Shown in pieces: positions 17,782 through 27,051 of a stretch of DNA of 46,927 nt. The translations under genes were made by a program, and so were the position numbers. This DNA is from Bacteroidales bacterium (lineage in GTDB: Bacteria; Bacteroidota; Bacteroidia; Bacteroidales; UBA932), in the NCBI GenBank assembly GCA_009777095.1, contig WRMN01000016.1, positions 1 to 46,927 on the forward strand. The letters are read 5' to 3'. How positions within the stretch are numbered: the stretch's first letter is position 1; each line of letters begins with the position of its first letter. The notes under the pieces are model-generated. The model had not been told where the DNA came from and did not search any database. It worked only from the letters and a program-made list of their open reading frames with translations.

Positions 17782-18575
17782 GCCATAAATTCATTTACCT
17801 TCTCCGCCACTTTTATCGGTTCTTCAATAAATCCGTTATGCCCCGAATCGGCTAACCACAACACCTGCGCCTGCTTATACCGCTCCGCTAATCCCTGCGC
17901 CGTTTCTTTTGAAATATAGCGGTCTTTTTCTCCGAAAATAAAGAGCAGAGGTTTCGTAAATTCGGAGAGAAAAGCATTGCGGTCGGGACGCGCTTTCATT
18001 CCCTCCAAACAGGCAATCACCCCTTCCGGTTCGCAAATCTCGGCTACTTCTTTAATCTCCGCTATCTTTGCTGCAAAACGAACCGTATTATCCGCTGCAA
18101 ACATTCGCGGAATCCCTTTGGCTATAGCCAGCGTTAATTTGCCTTCACGAAGCAACGCAATCTCTCGGTTGCGCCCATCTTGCTTTTCTTCCGGATCGGG
18201 ATTGGGCGTGGAGTGAAAGAGGCACAGTCCGCATGTCGCCTTCGGATAATTGGCGGCAAAAGCCAAGGCCGTATAGCCGCCCATAGAGTGGCCGGCAATT
18301 ACACACTCGCTCGCGCCACACTTCAACATGGTCTCATACACTACCTGAGCAGAGAAATCTACCGTATTAATATCGTGGTTCGTACCCGACAGTCCATGCC
18401 CGGGCAAATCAAGGCGGATAACACGTATATCTTTGTCTAATAAAGCTGTAAAGTCGTCCCAAATAGCAAGGGTTTCCAAATAGCCATGTAATAAAACCAA
18501 GACCTTTGTCCCTGTCTGCGTGTCTGAAACGTGTACCGGAATGCCGCCGGCCATAGTAAAAAATTCCTTATTCAT
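17763..18575 (-). CDS. Alpha/beta hydrolase
   Basis: A 270-residue alpha/beta-fold hydrolase. The oxyanion segment LLHGYLET (about 28-35), the nucleophile elbow GHSMGG with Ser97, an acidic residue in FGEKDRY (about 217) and the histidine in DSGHNGF (about 247) form a complete catalytic triad. There is no signal peptide, so it is cytoplasmic. The family includes esterases, lipases, dehalogenases and cofactor-independent peroxidases; the sequence does not decide between them. A TATATTTG box at 18598-18605 drives it from the minus strand. It converges with hflX and diverges from the YhcG gene. Confidence 0.88.
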   Translation of the reverse strand: MNKEFFTMAGGIPVHVSDTQTGTKVLVLLHGYLETLAIWDDFTALLDKDIRVIRLDLPGHGLSGTNHDINTVDFSAQVVYETMLKCGASECVIAGHSMGGYTALAFAANYPKATCGLCLFHSTPNPDPEEKQDGRNREIALLREGKLTLAIAKGIPRMFAADNTVRFAAKIAEIKEVAEICEPEGVIACLEGMKARPDRNAFLSEFTKPLLFIFGEKDRYISKETAQGLAERYKQAQVLWLADSGHNGFIEEPIKVAEKVNEFMALCKKV

Positions 18576-18597
18576 AAATCGTCAATTATTACTTTTG

Positions 18598-18605
18598 CAA
18601 ATATA
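18598..18605 (-). promoter_or_regulatory. Putative -7 box (TATATTTG) of the hydrolase gene
   Basis: It matches TAnnTTTG on the minus strand, 22 bases before the ATG at 18575. Confidence 0.5.
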
Positions 18606-18700
18606 GTGAAAAAACCGTACATTTGTCCCATAGAACAGAAAATAGTATTTAAAAACTTTGTTTACTTTGCACCCGATTTGTACCTTTATATTTTAACCAA

Positions 18701-19768
18701 ATGAATAAAATAGAGAAATTAAACAACAACAAAACGGTAATTTCCCAAAATGATTCTTTAACAGATTATTCTAAATTTTTGGTTGAGATAAAAGATCGTA
18801 TCCGAAGAAGTCAGTATGAAGCAGCAAAAGCAGTAAATCAAAAAATTATACAATTGTATTGGGATATTGGGCGCAGTATTACAGAAAAACAGCAAACTTT
18901 GGGCTGGGGTAAATCGGTAGTAGAAACCCTCGCGGAAGATTTACAAAGAGAATTTTCGGGAATGAGCGGATTTAGCGCACGTAATATTTGGTATATGCAG
19001 CAGTTTTATACTGAATATAAGGACAATGCAATTCTGCAACCATTAGTTGCAGAAATTAGTTGGTCGAAACATTTGGTCATTATGTCTAAATGTAAAGACA
19101 TGCAAGAAAGGCAGTTTTACATTTTGTCAACGAAAAAATTCGGGTGGACTAAAGATGTGCTTATTCATCAAGTAGAGATCAAGACTTACGAGCGTTATTT
19201 ACTGGGACAAACTAACTTTGATGATACTTTGCCTGAAAAAATAAAAAAACAGGCGGTATTGGCTGTAAAAGATGAATATAATTTTGATTTTTTAGAATTA
19301 GCAAATGAACATTCAGAGGCAGAGTTGGAACAGGCTTTGCTTAAAAATATTTGTGCATTTTTGATTGAATTTGGCGCTGATTTTTCATTTATCGGAAATC
19401 AATATCGTATTGAAGTAGAAAGCGAGGAATACTTTATTGACCTATTGTTGTTTCATCGCAAGTTACAATGTTTAGTGGCTGTGGAATTGAAGATAGGAAA
19501 GTTTATACCTGAATACAAAGGCAAAATGGAGTTTTATCTTAATCTGCTAAACGACCGCGTGAAACTGCCGCATGAAAATGAGGCTATTGGCATTATTGTA
19601 TGTAAATCGAAAAAACGCACGATAGTAGAATATGCGCTCAAAGACTCAAAAAAACCTATTGGCGTAGCCACTTACAGTTTATCGGCAACTTTACCCGAAG
19701 CCTATAAAGCATTGTTGCCTTCTCCTACAGAAATTGCAGAAAAAATGGAACCCTTGTTGTTATATTAA
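18701..19768 (+). CDS. YhcG/DUF1016 family PDDEXK nuclease
   Basis: A 355-residue protein with the DUF1016 N-terminal helical domain (about 20-170: [50 protein letters not shown]) and a C-terminal PDDEXK-type nuclease fold (about 185-345). The catalytic pattern is visible as an Asp in [11 protein letters not shown] (about 246) and the E-x-K of [10 protein letters not shown] (about 262). Family members occur with restriction-modification systems, toxin-antitoxin loci and mobile islands; a DNA-processing or defence role is inferred. It sits 20 bases before sdhA, where Bacteroidetes normally carry the cytochrome-b subunit gene sdhC, so it probably arrived by insertion. A box one base off consensus (TTACTTTG) lies upstream. 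Confidence 0.88.
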   Translation: MNKIEKLNNNKTVISQNDSLTDYSKFLVEIKDRIRRSQYEAAKAVNQKIIQLYWDIGRSITEKQQTLGWGKSVVETLAEDLQREFSGMSGFSARNIWYMQQFYTEYKDNAILQPLVAEISWSKHLVIMSKCKDMQERQFYILSTKKFGWTKDVLIHQVEIKTYERYLLGQTNFDDTLPEKIKKQAVLAVKDEYNFDFLELANEHSEAELEQALLKNICAFLIEFGADFSFIGNQYRIEVESEEYFIDLLLFHRKLQCLVAVELKIGKFIPEYKGKMEFYLNLLNDRVKLPHENEAIGIIVCKSKKRTIVEYALKDSKKPIGVATYSLSATLPEAYKALLPSPTEIAEKMEPLLLY

Positions 19769-19788
19769 GAAAAAAGGAAACCCAAATC

Positions 19789-21729
19789 ATGTCCGAAAAA
19801 CTTAACGCTAAAATTCCCGAAGGCCCGTTAGAAGAAAAATGGACCCGCCATAAAGCCTCCATTCGCGTAGTAAGTCCCGCCAACAAACTTAAACTCGACA
19901 TTATTGTTGTGGGAACAGGCCTCGGCGGCGCTGCTGCCGCCGCTTCGCTCGGCGAATTAGGCTACAAGGTAAAAGTTTTTTGCATCAGCGACTCCCCGCG
20001 CCGCGCCCACTCTGTTGCCGCACAGGGAGGAATTAATGCCGCGAAAAATTATCCTAACGACAATGACTCCGTCCACCGCTTATTCCACGATACTATCAAA
20101 GGAGGCGACTACCGTAGCCGCGAGGCCAACGTTTACCGCTTAGCCGAAGTAAGCAACCTCATCATTGACCAGTGCGTAGCCCAAGGAGTGCCTTTTGCAC
20201 GCGACTACGGCGGACTGCTCGACAACCGCTCTTTCGGCGGAGCGCAGGTAAGCCGCACCTTCTATGCCCGCGGACAAACCGGGCAACAATTACTGATAGG
20301 CGCTTATGCTTCGCTGAACCGCGCTGTGTCGAAAGGGCAGGTAGAAGTATTCACCCGCCGCGAAATGCTCGACATAGTGCTTATCAACGGAGAAGCGAAG
20401 GGAATTATTGTCCGCAACCTTGTTTCCGGCGAAATAGAACGCCATGGCGCAAATGCTGTGGTAGTGGCCACCGGCGGCTACGGCAACGTGTTTTTCCTCT
20501 CAACGAATGCTATGAACAGCAACGGCTCTGCAGTTTGGCAATGCTATAAGAAAGGCGCATTCTTCGCTAATCCCTCCTTCACGCAAATTCACCCTACCTG
20601 CATTCTCGTACACGGCGACCGACAGTCGAAATTGACCCTGATGTCGGAATCCTTGCGCAATGACGGCCGTATTTGGGTTCCCAAGAAAATAGAAGATGTT
20701 GAAAAATTACGAAAAAAACAATTAAAAGCCTCGCAAATCCCCGAAGAAGACCGCGATTATTACCTTGAGCGCCGTTATCCGGCCTTTGGCAACCTTGTCC
20801 CCCGCGACGTGGCTTCGCGCGCCGCCAAAGAACGCTGCGACGCCGATTTTGGCGTGAATGAAACCGGATTAGCCGTATTTCTTGATTTCTCTACCGCCAT
20901 TCAACGCCTCGGCAAACAGGTGATTGAAGAGCGCTACGGTAATCTTTTTCAAATGTACGAAAAAATTGTGGACGAAAATCCCTACGAAGAACCGATGATG
21001 ATTTTTCCGGCTATTCATTACACTATGGGCGGATTGTGGGTTGATTATAACCTTCAAACCACTATTCCCGGTCTCTATGCCATAGGCGAAGCCAACTTCA
21101 GCGACCACGGCGGAAACCGACTGGGTGCTTCAGCCTTGATGCAGGGCTTGGCCGACGGTTACTTTATCCTCCCCTACTCTATCGGCGACTATTTAGCCGA
21201 AAAAATTCAGGAAAAGAAAATTGATACCAATCACCCCGCCTTTGCAGAAGCGGAACAAAAAATCAAGGAAAAGATTGCCAAATTGCTTGCCGTCAAAGGC
21301 ACAGAGCCTGTTGACCATTACCACCGCCTTCTTGGTAAGATTATGTGGGAATACGTAGGAATGGCGCGTAATGAAGAAGGGCTGAAAAAAGCCCTTGAAG
21401 CTATTCGCACACTGCGTAACGATTTTTGGGAAAACCTGTATGTGCCCGGCGAGAACGGCGAGTTTAATCAGGAGTTAGAAAAAGCGCTTCGCGTAGCCGA
21501 CTTTCTCGAAATGGGAGAACTCATGGCTATGGACGCCCTCAACCGCAGGGAATCGTGCGGCGGACACTTCCGTGAAGAAATGCAAACCGAAGACGGCGAA
21601 ACCAAACGCGACGACCAAAACTTCTTCTACGTCTCGTGCTGGGAATACAAAGGCGCCGCCCACGAACTGCACAAAGAACCGCTAAACTACGAATTCGTGA
21701 AATTAGCCAACAGGAATTATAAGGAATAA
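19789..21729 (+). CDS. sdhA: Succinate dehydrogenase/fumarate reductase flavoprotein subunit
   Basis: A 646-residue flavoprotein of complex II, interconverting succinate and fumarate on the cytoplasmic face of the inner membrane. Seen: the dinucleotide fold [20 protein letters not shown] (about 38-57), [15 protein letters not shown] with the His that carries covalent [18 protein letters not shown], the MGGLWVDYN region, [19 protein letters not shown], and [12 protein letters not shown] near the C-terminus. Length and spacing match the B-type enzyme of Bacteroidetes and epsilonproteobacteria, where it may act as fumarate reductase (frdA is an equal name). sdhB lies 1.2 kb downstream, interrupted by a RhuM gene; no cytochrome-b subunit gene is in the window. 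Confidence 0.95.
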   Translation: MSEKLNAKIPEGPLEEKWTRHKASIRVVSPANKLKLDIIVVGTGLGGAAAAASLGELGYKVKVFCISDSPRRAHSVAAQGGINAAKNYPNDNDSVHRLFHDTIKGGDYRSREANVYRLAEVSNLIIDQCVAQGVPFARDYGGLLDNRSFGGAQVSRTFYARGQTGQQLLIGAYASLNRAVSKGQVEVFTRREMLDIVLINGEAKGIIVRNLVSGEIERHGANAVVVATGGYGNVFFLSTNAMNSNGSAVWQCYKKGAFFANPSFTQIHPTCILVHGDRQSKLTLMSESLRNDGRIWVPKKIEDVEKLRKKQLKASQIPEEDRDYYLERRYPAFGNLVPRDVASRAAKERCDADFGVNETGLAVFLDFSTAIQRLGKQVIEERYGNLFQMYEKIVDENPYEEPMMIFPAIHYTMGGLWVDYNLQTTIPGLYAIGEANFSDHGGNRLGASALMQGLADGYFILPYSIGDYLAEKIQEKKIDTNHPAFAEAEQKIKEKIAKLLAVKGTEPVDHYHRLLGKIMWEYVGMARNEEGLKKALEAIRTLRNDFWENLYVPGENGEFNQELEKALRVADFLEMGELMAMDALNRRESCGGHFREEMQTEDGETKRDDQNFFYVSCWEYKGAAHELHKEPLNYEFVKLANRNYKE

Positions 21730-21820
21730 GTACCTTGTATGCCAGCTACGGAGTGCACAATGGAGGAGGAGAGAAGCATAAATGAATGCAAAAAACAAGC
21801 GAAAAAAACGAAAAAAAGTG

Positions 21821-21828
21821 TAATTTTG
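21821..21828 (+). promoter_or_regulatory. Putative -7 box (TAATTTTG) of the RhuM-family gene
   Basis: It matches TAnnTTTG, 29 bases before the start at 21857, inside the sdhA-sdhB interval. No -33 TTTG is evident. It suggests the inserted gene carries its own promoter. Confidence 0.5.
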
Positions 21829-21856
21829 CAGTTCTTAAAAACTTAGCGTAAGATTT

Positions 21857-22825
21857 ATGAGTAACATTCTGATATATCGAGATAAAGACGGCTTAACAAA
21901 AATTGATGTTCGGCTTGAAAATGAAACTTTGTGGATAACGCAACAGCAAATGGCAGATTTGTTCCAGACAACAAAACAGAATGTAAGCCTGCATATTAGC
22001 AATATCTATAAAGAAGGCGAACTGCAAGAAACGGCAACTGTCAAGGATTTCTTGACAGTTCAAAACGAGGGCAAACGAAAAGTAAAACGCGCCTTGCAAC
22101 ATTACAATCTTGATATGATTATTTCGGTTGGTTATCGAATAAAATCTACGGTGGCAACACATTTCAGGATTTGGGCAACTCAAGTGATTAAGGAATTTTT
22201 AATCAAGGGGTTTGCTCTTGATGATGAGCGATTGAAAGAAGCGCGAAATAACTATTTTGATGAACTTTTAGAACGTATTCGCGGTATTCGCACGAGTGAG
22301 AAATTGTTTTACCGAAAAATTTGTGACATTTTTGCAACGAGTATTGACTATAATCCTGATATTGAAATAACAGGAAACTTTTTTGCCAGTGTACAAAATA
22401 AATTTCATTGGGCAATTCATGCGCATACAGCAGCCGAATTGATTTTAGAGCGAGCCGATGCGACACAACCCAATATGGGGCTTACCACTTGGACGGGTAA
22501 AAACATTAAACAACAGGACGTTACTATCGCCAAAAACTATTTGAATACTACCGAACTTGACTACTTGAATCGCCTTGTTTCGCAATATCTCGAATTTGCG
22601 GAACTACAAGCCAAACAACATAAACCGATGTATATGAAAGATTGGCTCAAAAAATTGCACGATATTTTAATTATCAATGAGAAGGAAATTTTAATGCACG
22701 CAGGCAAAGTTTCGCACGAAGAAGCCGAACAATATGCGCTTACCGAATACAATAAATATCAAAAACAACTTGATATTTACGAGGCTGATGCATTGGATAT
22801 GTATTTAAAACGCTTGAAAGAGTAA
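21857..22825 (+). CDS. RhuM family protein
   Basis: A 322-residue member of the RhuM family, named from a gene on Salmonella pathogenicity island 3. The N-terminus has a helix-turn-helix-like segment (ETLWITQQQMADLFQTTKQN, VSLHISNIYKEGEL), then the family-typical KVKRALQHYNLDMIISVGYR, the ATHFRIWATQVIKEFLIKGF block, and a C-terminal helical part including SYDYNPDIEITG-like and WTGKNI motifs and a terminal EQYALTEYNKYQKQLDIYEA. The function of RhuM is not established; the family is scattered on islands and resembles toxin-antitoxin or anti-phage accessory genes. It is wedged between sdhA and sdhB with its own promoter, so it is a probable horizontal insertion. Confidence 0.88.
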   Translation: MSNILIYRDKDGLTKIDVRLENETLWITQQQMADLFQTTKQNVSLHISNIYKEGELQETATVKDFLTVQNEGKRKVKRALQHYNLDMIISVGYRIKSTVATHFRIWATQVIKEFLIKGFALDDERLKEARNNYFDELLERIRGIRTSEKLFYRKICDIFATSIDYNPDIEITGNFFASVQNKFHWAIHAHTAAELILERADATQPNMGLTTWTGKNIKQQDVTIAKNYLNTTELDYLNRLVSQYLEFAELQAKQHKPMYMKDWLKKLHDILIINEKEILMHAGKVSHEEAEQYALTEYNKYQKQLDIYEADALDMYLKRLKE

Positions 22826-22896
22826 TCATTTAAAATATAGTTCACATATATAATTTTCCATTAGCAACCGATGAGAGAACCCAAAAACACAAAATC

Positions 22897-23676
22897 ATGA
22901 ACTTCACCCTCAAAATATGGCGGCAGGCCAACGCAAAAGCAAAAGGAAGGTTTGAAACCTATAAAGTAACAGACATTTCGCCCGACACTTCTTTCCTCGA
23001 AATGCTGGATATCCTCAACGACCAATTAGTGCGCGAAGGAAGTGCGGCCATAGCTGTTGAAAAAGGCTGCCAAGGCAGCAATCCTGTGGCTTTCGACCAC
23101 GATTGCCGCGAGGGTATTTGCGGTATGTGTTCGCTCTACATCAACGGCCGCGCCCATGGTCCCGACAATGATGTTACTACCTGCCAGCTGCATCTGCGCA
23201 AATTTAAAGACGGCGCAACCATCACCATTGAGCCTTGGCGCAGCCGAGGTTTTCCGGTAGTTAAAGATTTAGTGGTTGACCGCAGCGCTTTCGATAAAAT
23301 TCTCCAAGCCGGAGGCTTCATTTCCGTGAATACCGGCGGCGTACCCGACGGCAATACTATCCCTATTGCAAAAGAAAAAGCCGACGAAAGTATGGACGCT
23401 GCCGCCTGTGTGGGCTGCGGGGCCTGCGTAGCAACCTGCAAAAACGGTTCGGCCATGCTCTTCGTGGCCGCCCGCGTGAGTTCTTTGGCCCTATTGCCTC
23501 AGGGCAAAATCGAAGCCGCCCGCCGCGCCAAAGCAATGGTGGCCAAGATGGACGAATTAGGCTTCGGCACTTGCACCAACACGCAGGCTTGCGAAATTGA
23601 ATGCCCGAAAGGTATCTCCATTGCCCACATCGCCCGTCTCAACCGTGAATATTTATGTGCCAAACTAAAAGATTAA
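22897..23676 (+). CDS. sdhB: Succinate dehydrogenase/fumarate reductase iron-sulfur subunit
   Basis: A 259-residue iron-sulfur subunit of complex II, passing electrons between the flavoprotein and quinone. All three cluster motifs are intact: [2Fe-2S] ligands in CREGICGMC (about 70-78) with the further Cys in TTCQLHL; [4Fe-4S] [14 protein letters not shown] (about 170); and the [3Fe-4S] segment [14 protein letters not shown] (about 226-239), with the last Cys shared. The N-terminus ([20 protein letters not shown]) is the usual Bacteroidetes form. It is separated from sdhA by the RhuM gene; it may be read from the sdhA promoter through that gene or from the RhuM promoter. The SDR gene follows 19 bases later. 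Confidence 0.95.
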   Translation: MNFTLKIWRQANAKAKGRFETYKVTDISPDTSFLEMLDILNDQLVREGSAAIAVEKGCQGSNPVAFDHDCREGICGMCSLYINGRAHGPDNDVTTCQLHLRKFKDGATITIEPWRSRGFPVVKDLVVDRSAFDKILQAGGFISVNTGGVPDGNTIPIAKEKADESMDAAACVGCGACVATCKNGSAMLFVAARVSSLALLPQGKIEAARRAKAMVAKMDELGFGTCTNTQACEIECPKGISIAHIARLNREYLCAKLKD

Positions 23677-23695
23677 TAATAAATACACATATATT

Positions 23696-24529
23696 ATGGA
23701 CAAAAAAGTAATTCTCATCACCGGCGCCGCTTCAGGCTTAGGCAAGACCTGCGCCGAATATCTTGCTAAAAAAGGGTTTATTGTTTACGGCGCCGACAGG
23801 AAGGTTCCCGCTTGCAATTCGGCGTCGAGCCAGCCCCAAGTTTGCGAAGGGGTCGCCATGCTCCACATGGACGTTACCCAACCCGAAACCATTCAGGCTG
23901 CCGTGCAGACTATTATAGACAATCACGGCCGCATAGACGTAGTGGTTAACAATGCAGGCATGGGAATAGGGGGGGCTGTGGAATTGGCTACGCCCGAAGA
24001 AATTGCCCTGCAAATGAACGTCAACTTCATGGGCGCCGTCAATGTTTGCAACGCTGTTATCCCGCATTTGCGCAGGGGAGGAGGGGGGAAAATTATTAAC
24101 CTCAGCTCCATAGCCGGCGTTATGGGTATTCCCTTCCAAGGATTCTATTCCGCCTCAAAATTTGCTATCGAAGGCTATAGCGAAACGCTAAGCCTCGAAC
24201 TTCACCCGTTTAAAATAAAGGTAGTACTTATCGAACCCGGCGACTTTGCCACCGGATTCACCGCAGCTCGCATTGTATCGGAACAGACTAAAAACAGCGA
24301 ATTGTACGGTGAAAAGTTTAACAAATGTCTGTCAATCATCGAAAAAGAAGAAAACGGAGGTTGTAAGCCTATAAAATTAGCCAAGGTAATGCATCGGATT
24401 GTCAGGTCTAAACGTCCCAAATTTCGCTACAAAGTAGGAAACTTAGTACAAACTAATTTTGCCAGAGCTAAAGCATTCATTCCGGCAAGAACTTATCAAA
24501 AATTATTAAGATTTTTTTATAATCTGTAA
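23696..24529 (+). CDS. Short-chain dehydrogenase/reductase (SDR)
   Basis: A 277-residue classical SDR. Cofactor-binding TGAASGLG (about 8-15), NNAGMGIGG after DVVV (about 85-93), catalytic Ser in NLSSIAGVMG (about 140), and the YSASK motif with catalytic Tyr and Lys (about 153-157), then IEPGDFATGF. No Asp follows the second strand (the segment reads YGADRK, with Arg and Lys), which is compatible with NADP(H) preference. The C-terminal extension (about 230-277), basic and aromatic, resembles SDRs acting on lipids or long-chain substrates, but the substrate cannot be named. It is 19 bases downstream of sdhB and probably co-transcribed. Confidence 0.9.
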   Translation: MDKKVILITGAASGLGKTCAEYLAKKGFIVYGADRKVPACNSASSQPQVCEGVAMLHMDVTQPETIQAAVQTIIDNHGRIDVVVNNAGMGIGGAVELATPEEIALQMNVNFMGAVNVCNAVIPHLRRGGGGKIINLSSIAGVMGIPFQGFYSASKFAIEGYSETLSLELHPFKIKVVLIEPGDFATGFTAARIVSEQTKNSELYGEKFNKCLSIIEKEENGGCKPIKLAKVMHRIVRSKRPKFRYKVGNLVQTNFARAKAFIPARTYQKLLRFFYNL

Positions 24530-24577
24530 AACGAATGGGATATAATTTGTAAAATTAAATATTGTATATATTAAGAG

Positions 24578-25654
24578 ATGACAAAAATAGACCTGTTATT
24601 AAAAGAATGGCAATCGTTGCAACCCTTAGATGAAAAATTGGAACGAAATATTAATCAGCAATTTATGATTGATTTTAACTATAATTCCAATCATTTGGAA
24701 GGCAATACGCTCACTTATGGTCAAACAAAATTGCTTTTGCTTTTTGGCGATACTATAGGCAACGCAAGCATTCAGGATTATGAGGAAATGAAAGCCCATA
24801 ATGTTGGTTTGGAACTTATGAAAGTTGAGGCGAAAGATAAAAATAGAAAATTATCAGAACATTTTATTCGTGAATTAAATCAAACCATTTTGGTTCGCGA
24901 TTTTTATAAAACGAGCCGCGCCGGCGATTTTCGTTACAAAATAAATGTGGGTGTTTATAAAACCCGTCCTAACTCTGTAATCACACCTACCGGCGAAATT
25001 TTTGACTATGCCTCCCCCGAAGAAACTCCTGCTCTCATGAGCGATTTAATAGATTGGTATCGCGACGAGGAAGAGCGTGAAAGATTGAAAATAGAAGAGC
25101 TTGCAGCATTGTTTCATTATCGCTATATTCGTATTCACCCCTTTGAAGACGGGAACGGCAGAATTGCTCGTCTGCTTGTAAACTACATTCTTTTGCGGCA
25201 CAATTATCCAATGCTCGTAATTCGTACCGATGACCGAAATAATTATCTTAAAATCTTGCACCAATGCGACCAGTTGACAGGAAAAGTTCCTTACGACGGC
25301 GCACACGCTACTTTGCAACAGGCAAAACCGCTAATTAATTATATTTCTGCAATTTTGGAAAACAAACTTACAGCGCTCATTCAGCTTGTTAAAGGCGAAA
25401 TTTCTGAATTTGTTGAGGCGAAAGAGAAAGAAGAAAGTGGTCAGAAAAAGGTGGTCAGAAAAGGTGGTCAGAAAAGGTGGTCAGAAGTTTTAGCACTAAT
25501 AAAAGAGAACCCTAAAATTACAAGAAAAGAACTTTCGGAAAGACTTGGAATAAATCCTTCTGCCGTTCAAAAACATATTCAAAAACTGAAAATCGATGGT
25601 TTAATCGAACGTATTGGCAGTGACAAAACAGGATATTGGAAAATTAAAAACTAA
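24578..25654 (+). CDS. Fic family protein with C-terminal winged helix
   Basis: A 358-residue Fic protein. The Fic core motif HPFEDGNGRIAR (about 186-197) has the catalytic His and the nucleotide-binding glycines, and the N-terminal SNHLEGN (about 37-43) fits the inhibitory helix S/T-x3-E-G/N of class II Fic proteins, so activity is predicted to be self-restrained. Fic enzymes usually AMPylate or otherwise modify protein hydroxyls; the target is unknown. The C-terminus (about 300-358) is a winged helix (LIKENPKITRKELSERLG, NPSAVQKHIQKLKIDGLIER), which suggests DNA-linked autoregulation. The linker is encoded by a 13-14 bp tandem repeat read in successive frames. The sequence TATAATTTG upstream is a weak promoter candidate. 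Confidence 0.92.
   Translation: MTKIDLLLKEWQSLQPLDEKLERNINQQFMIDFNYNSNHLEGNTLTYGQTKLLLLFGDTIGNASIQDYEEMKAHNVGLELMKVEAKDKNRKLSEHFIRELNQTILVRDFYKTSRAGDFRYKINVGVYKTRPNSVITPTGEIFDYASPEETPALMSDLIDWYRDEEERERLKIEELAALFHYRYIRIHPFEDGNGRIARLLVNYILLRHNYPMLVIRTDDRNNYLKILHQCDQLTGKVPYDGAHATLQQAKPLINYISAILENKLTALIQLVKGEISEFVEAKEKEESGQKKVVRKGGQKRWSEVLALIKENPKITRKELSERLGINPSAVQKHIQKLKIDGLIERIGSDKTGYWKIKN
25437..25487 (+). repeat. 13-14 bp tandem repeat inside the Fic gene
   Basis: Unit GTGGTCAGAAAAG occurs as one 14-base copy, two exact 13-base copies and a partial copy. The unit length is not a multiple of three, so the same DNA is read in different frames, and loss or gain of one 13-bp unit would shift the C-terminal winged helix out of frame. 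Confidence 0.9.
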
Positions 25655-25660
25655 AAAAAT

Positions 25661-26725
25661 ATGAAATCTTTTTGTACATTTTTACTCTTCTTTGTTGCAA
25701 CAAGTTATAGTGTAGCACAAACCAACTACAGAAATGGATATATCATTACCAACGAGAATGATACCATTGTCGGGCTAATCGATTATCGTACGGAGGCTAT
25801 GCTGGCGGAAAAATGCACGTTTAAAGCCAATGAGTTAAGCAGCGAACAGATTTTTTTACCCGGACAGATTGCCGGTTTTCGCTTTACCGATGACGGGAAA
25901 TTTTTTGTTACGCGGGAAATTACGATAAATAACAGTAAACGAATAGTATTTTTAGAATTTTTAGTACAGGGTACCTTAAATTTATACTATTACGACGACA
26001 GTAAAACAGATTTAACCTACTATTTTTTTGAAGATAAAAACGGAATAATGTTAGAAGTATCCAAACAACCGAATGTTTGGATAAATAACAGTCAGTATAA
26101 AGTTGATTTGAGATATCGTGACAGATTAAAATATATTGTAAGAGATGTTGAATCTTTGAGGAAAATGACAGATAAAGCAGAGTATAACCATAAAAACATG
26201 ATAAACATCACAAAAACCTACCATGATAAGGTATGTACAACAGGTGAAGAATGTATTGTTTTTGAAACAACAAAGACCAAGCGATATACATTGAAATATG
26301 GCGTATATGGTGGAATATTCAATTTACCTTATGAGCCTTTACACAATGCAGGCTGGTCGATTGGCGGACAACTCAATCTTTGCAACACAAGGCTTACAAA
26401 ATCCTTTAGCTTTCAGTTGGATCTTGGTCTATCTATGATGCCGTCAAATACTAAAGAATATAACGACTTCTTTTTTTATACAGTCATAATGAGCAACAAA
26501 TATACTTATCACAAAGGCAATGTTCGTCCAATGGTCGGGCTGGGCCTTGTTTTTTTCGGTAATTTAGTCGGAGAAGACCCTCTTGTCTGGATAGGACTTA
26601 ATACAAGTATTGGATTGAATATCAGGGTTATAAAAGAACAATTTATTTTTTGTTCATTAGAATATAATCTCAGCCTTCCTATAGGAGTTAAATTTCCCCA
26701 GCTAAAAGTCGGATATATGTTTTAG
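25661..26725 (+). CDS. Exported protein, probable outer-membrane-associated, unknown function
   Basis: A 354-residue protein with a signal peptide (MKSFCTFLLFFVATSYSVAQ). The N-terminal half begins NYRNGYIITNENDTIVGLID, a pattern I recognise from uncharacterised exported Bacteroidetes proteins, and is rich in beta strands. The C-terminal half (about 215-354) has alternating aromatic/hydrophobic segments (FSFQLDLGLSMMP, VRPMVGLGLVFFGNL, WIGLNTSIGLNI) and ends in LKVGYMF, typical of an outer-membrane beta-barrel terminating in Phe. A small barrel anchored in the outer membrane is therefore likely. It starts 6 bases after the Fic gene and may be read with it, though a functional link is not implied. 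Confidence 0.7.
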   Translation: MKSFCTFLLFFVATSYSVAQTNYRNGYIITNENDTIVGLIDYRTEAMLAEKCTFKANELSSEQIFLPGQIAGFRFTDDGKFFVTREITINNSKRIVFLEFLVQGTLNLYYYDDSKTDLTYYFFEDKNGIMLEVSKQPNVWINNSQYKVDLRYRDRLKYIVRDVESLRKMTDKAEYNHKNMINITKTYHDKVCTTGEECIVFETTKTKRYTLKYGVYGGIFNLPYEPLHNAGWSIGGQLNLCNTRLTKSFSFQLDLGLSMMPSNTKEYNDFFFYTVIMSNKYTYHKGNVRPMVGLGLVFFGNLVGEDPLVWIGLNTSIGLNIRVIKEQFIFCSLEYNLSLPIGVKFPQLKVGYMF

Positions 26726-27051
26726 TCCTTGTTCTTTTTTTGTTTATTTTCTGTTCAAAACTATCAGTTCTTTCTTAAAAGTTTTTTTGCAAAATTAAAA
26801 ACAATATTTGTTATAAAATATTTTAAAAAAACAATAAAATCAATATACAATTTTCAAGTAAAATTAACGCAGATTATACACAAACCAACAATTGCTCATA
26901 ACCCTCGTTTTATTAACAAAAATATTTAAAAATACCAATAAAATCAATACTTACAGTTTTTAGTAAAAATAATTATTAACACTATCAACAGCTAAACATA
27001 ATCAACAATTTTTAAATTTTAATTCTTTTTTTAATTATAAAATCTTTTACA
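26726..27051. other. AT-rich intergenic block with DnaA-box-like 9-mers
   Basis: No credible gene; a 66-codon open frame here has low-complexity composition. Two imperfect copies of a segment starting CAATAAAATCAATA occur near 26832 and 26936. Five 9-mers resemble DnaA boxes, all in one orientation: TTATACACA (26874), TTATTAACA (26910), TTATTAACA (26973) directly joined to CTATCAACA (26982), and TAATCAACA (26999). This could be a replication-related site, a regulatory leader for nadA, or AT-rich chance. Confidence 0.35.

Noticed and set aside
19789-23676. Reading the sdhA flavoprotein as NadB (L-aspartate oxidase), given nadA downstream
   Set aside because: Length of 646, the partner iron-sulfur subunit and the HSVAAQGG and GGHFREE motifs in complex II context fit SdhA/FrdA.
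26729-26929. 66-codon plus-strand open frame upstream of nadA
   Set aside because: Composed of Phe/Lys/Ile runs as expected from AT-rich DNA; no domain, no promoter box.
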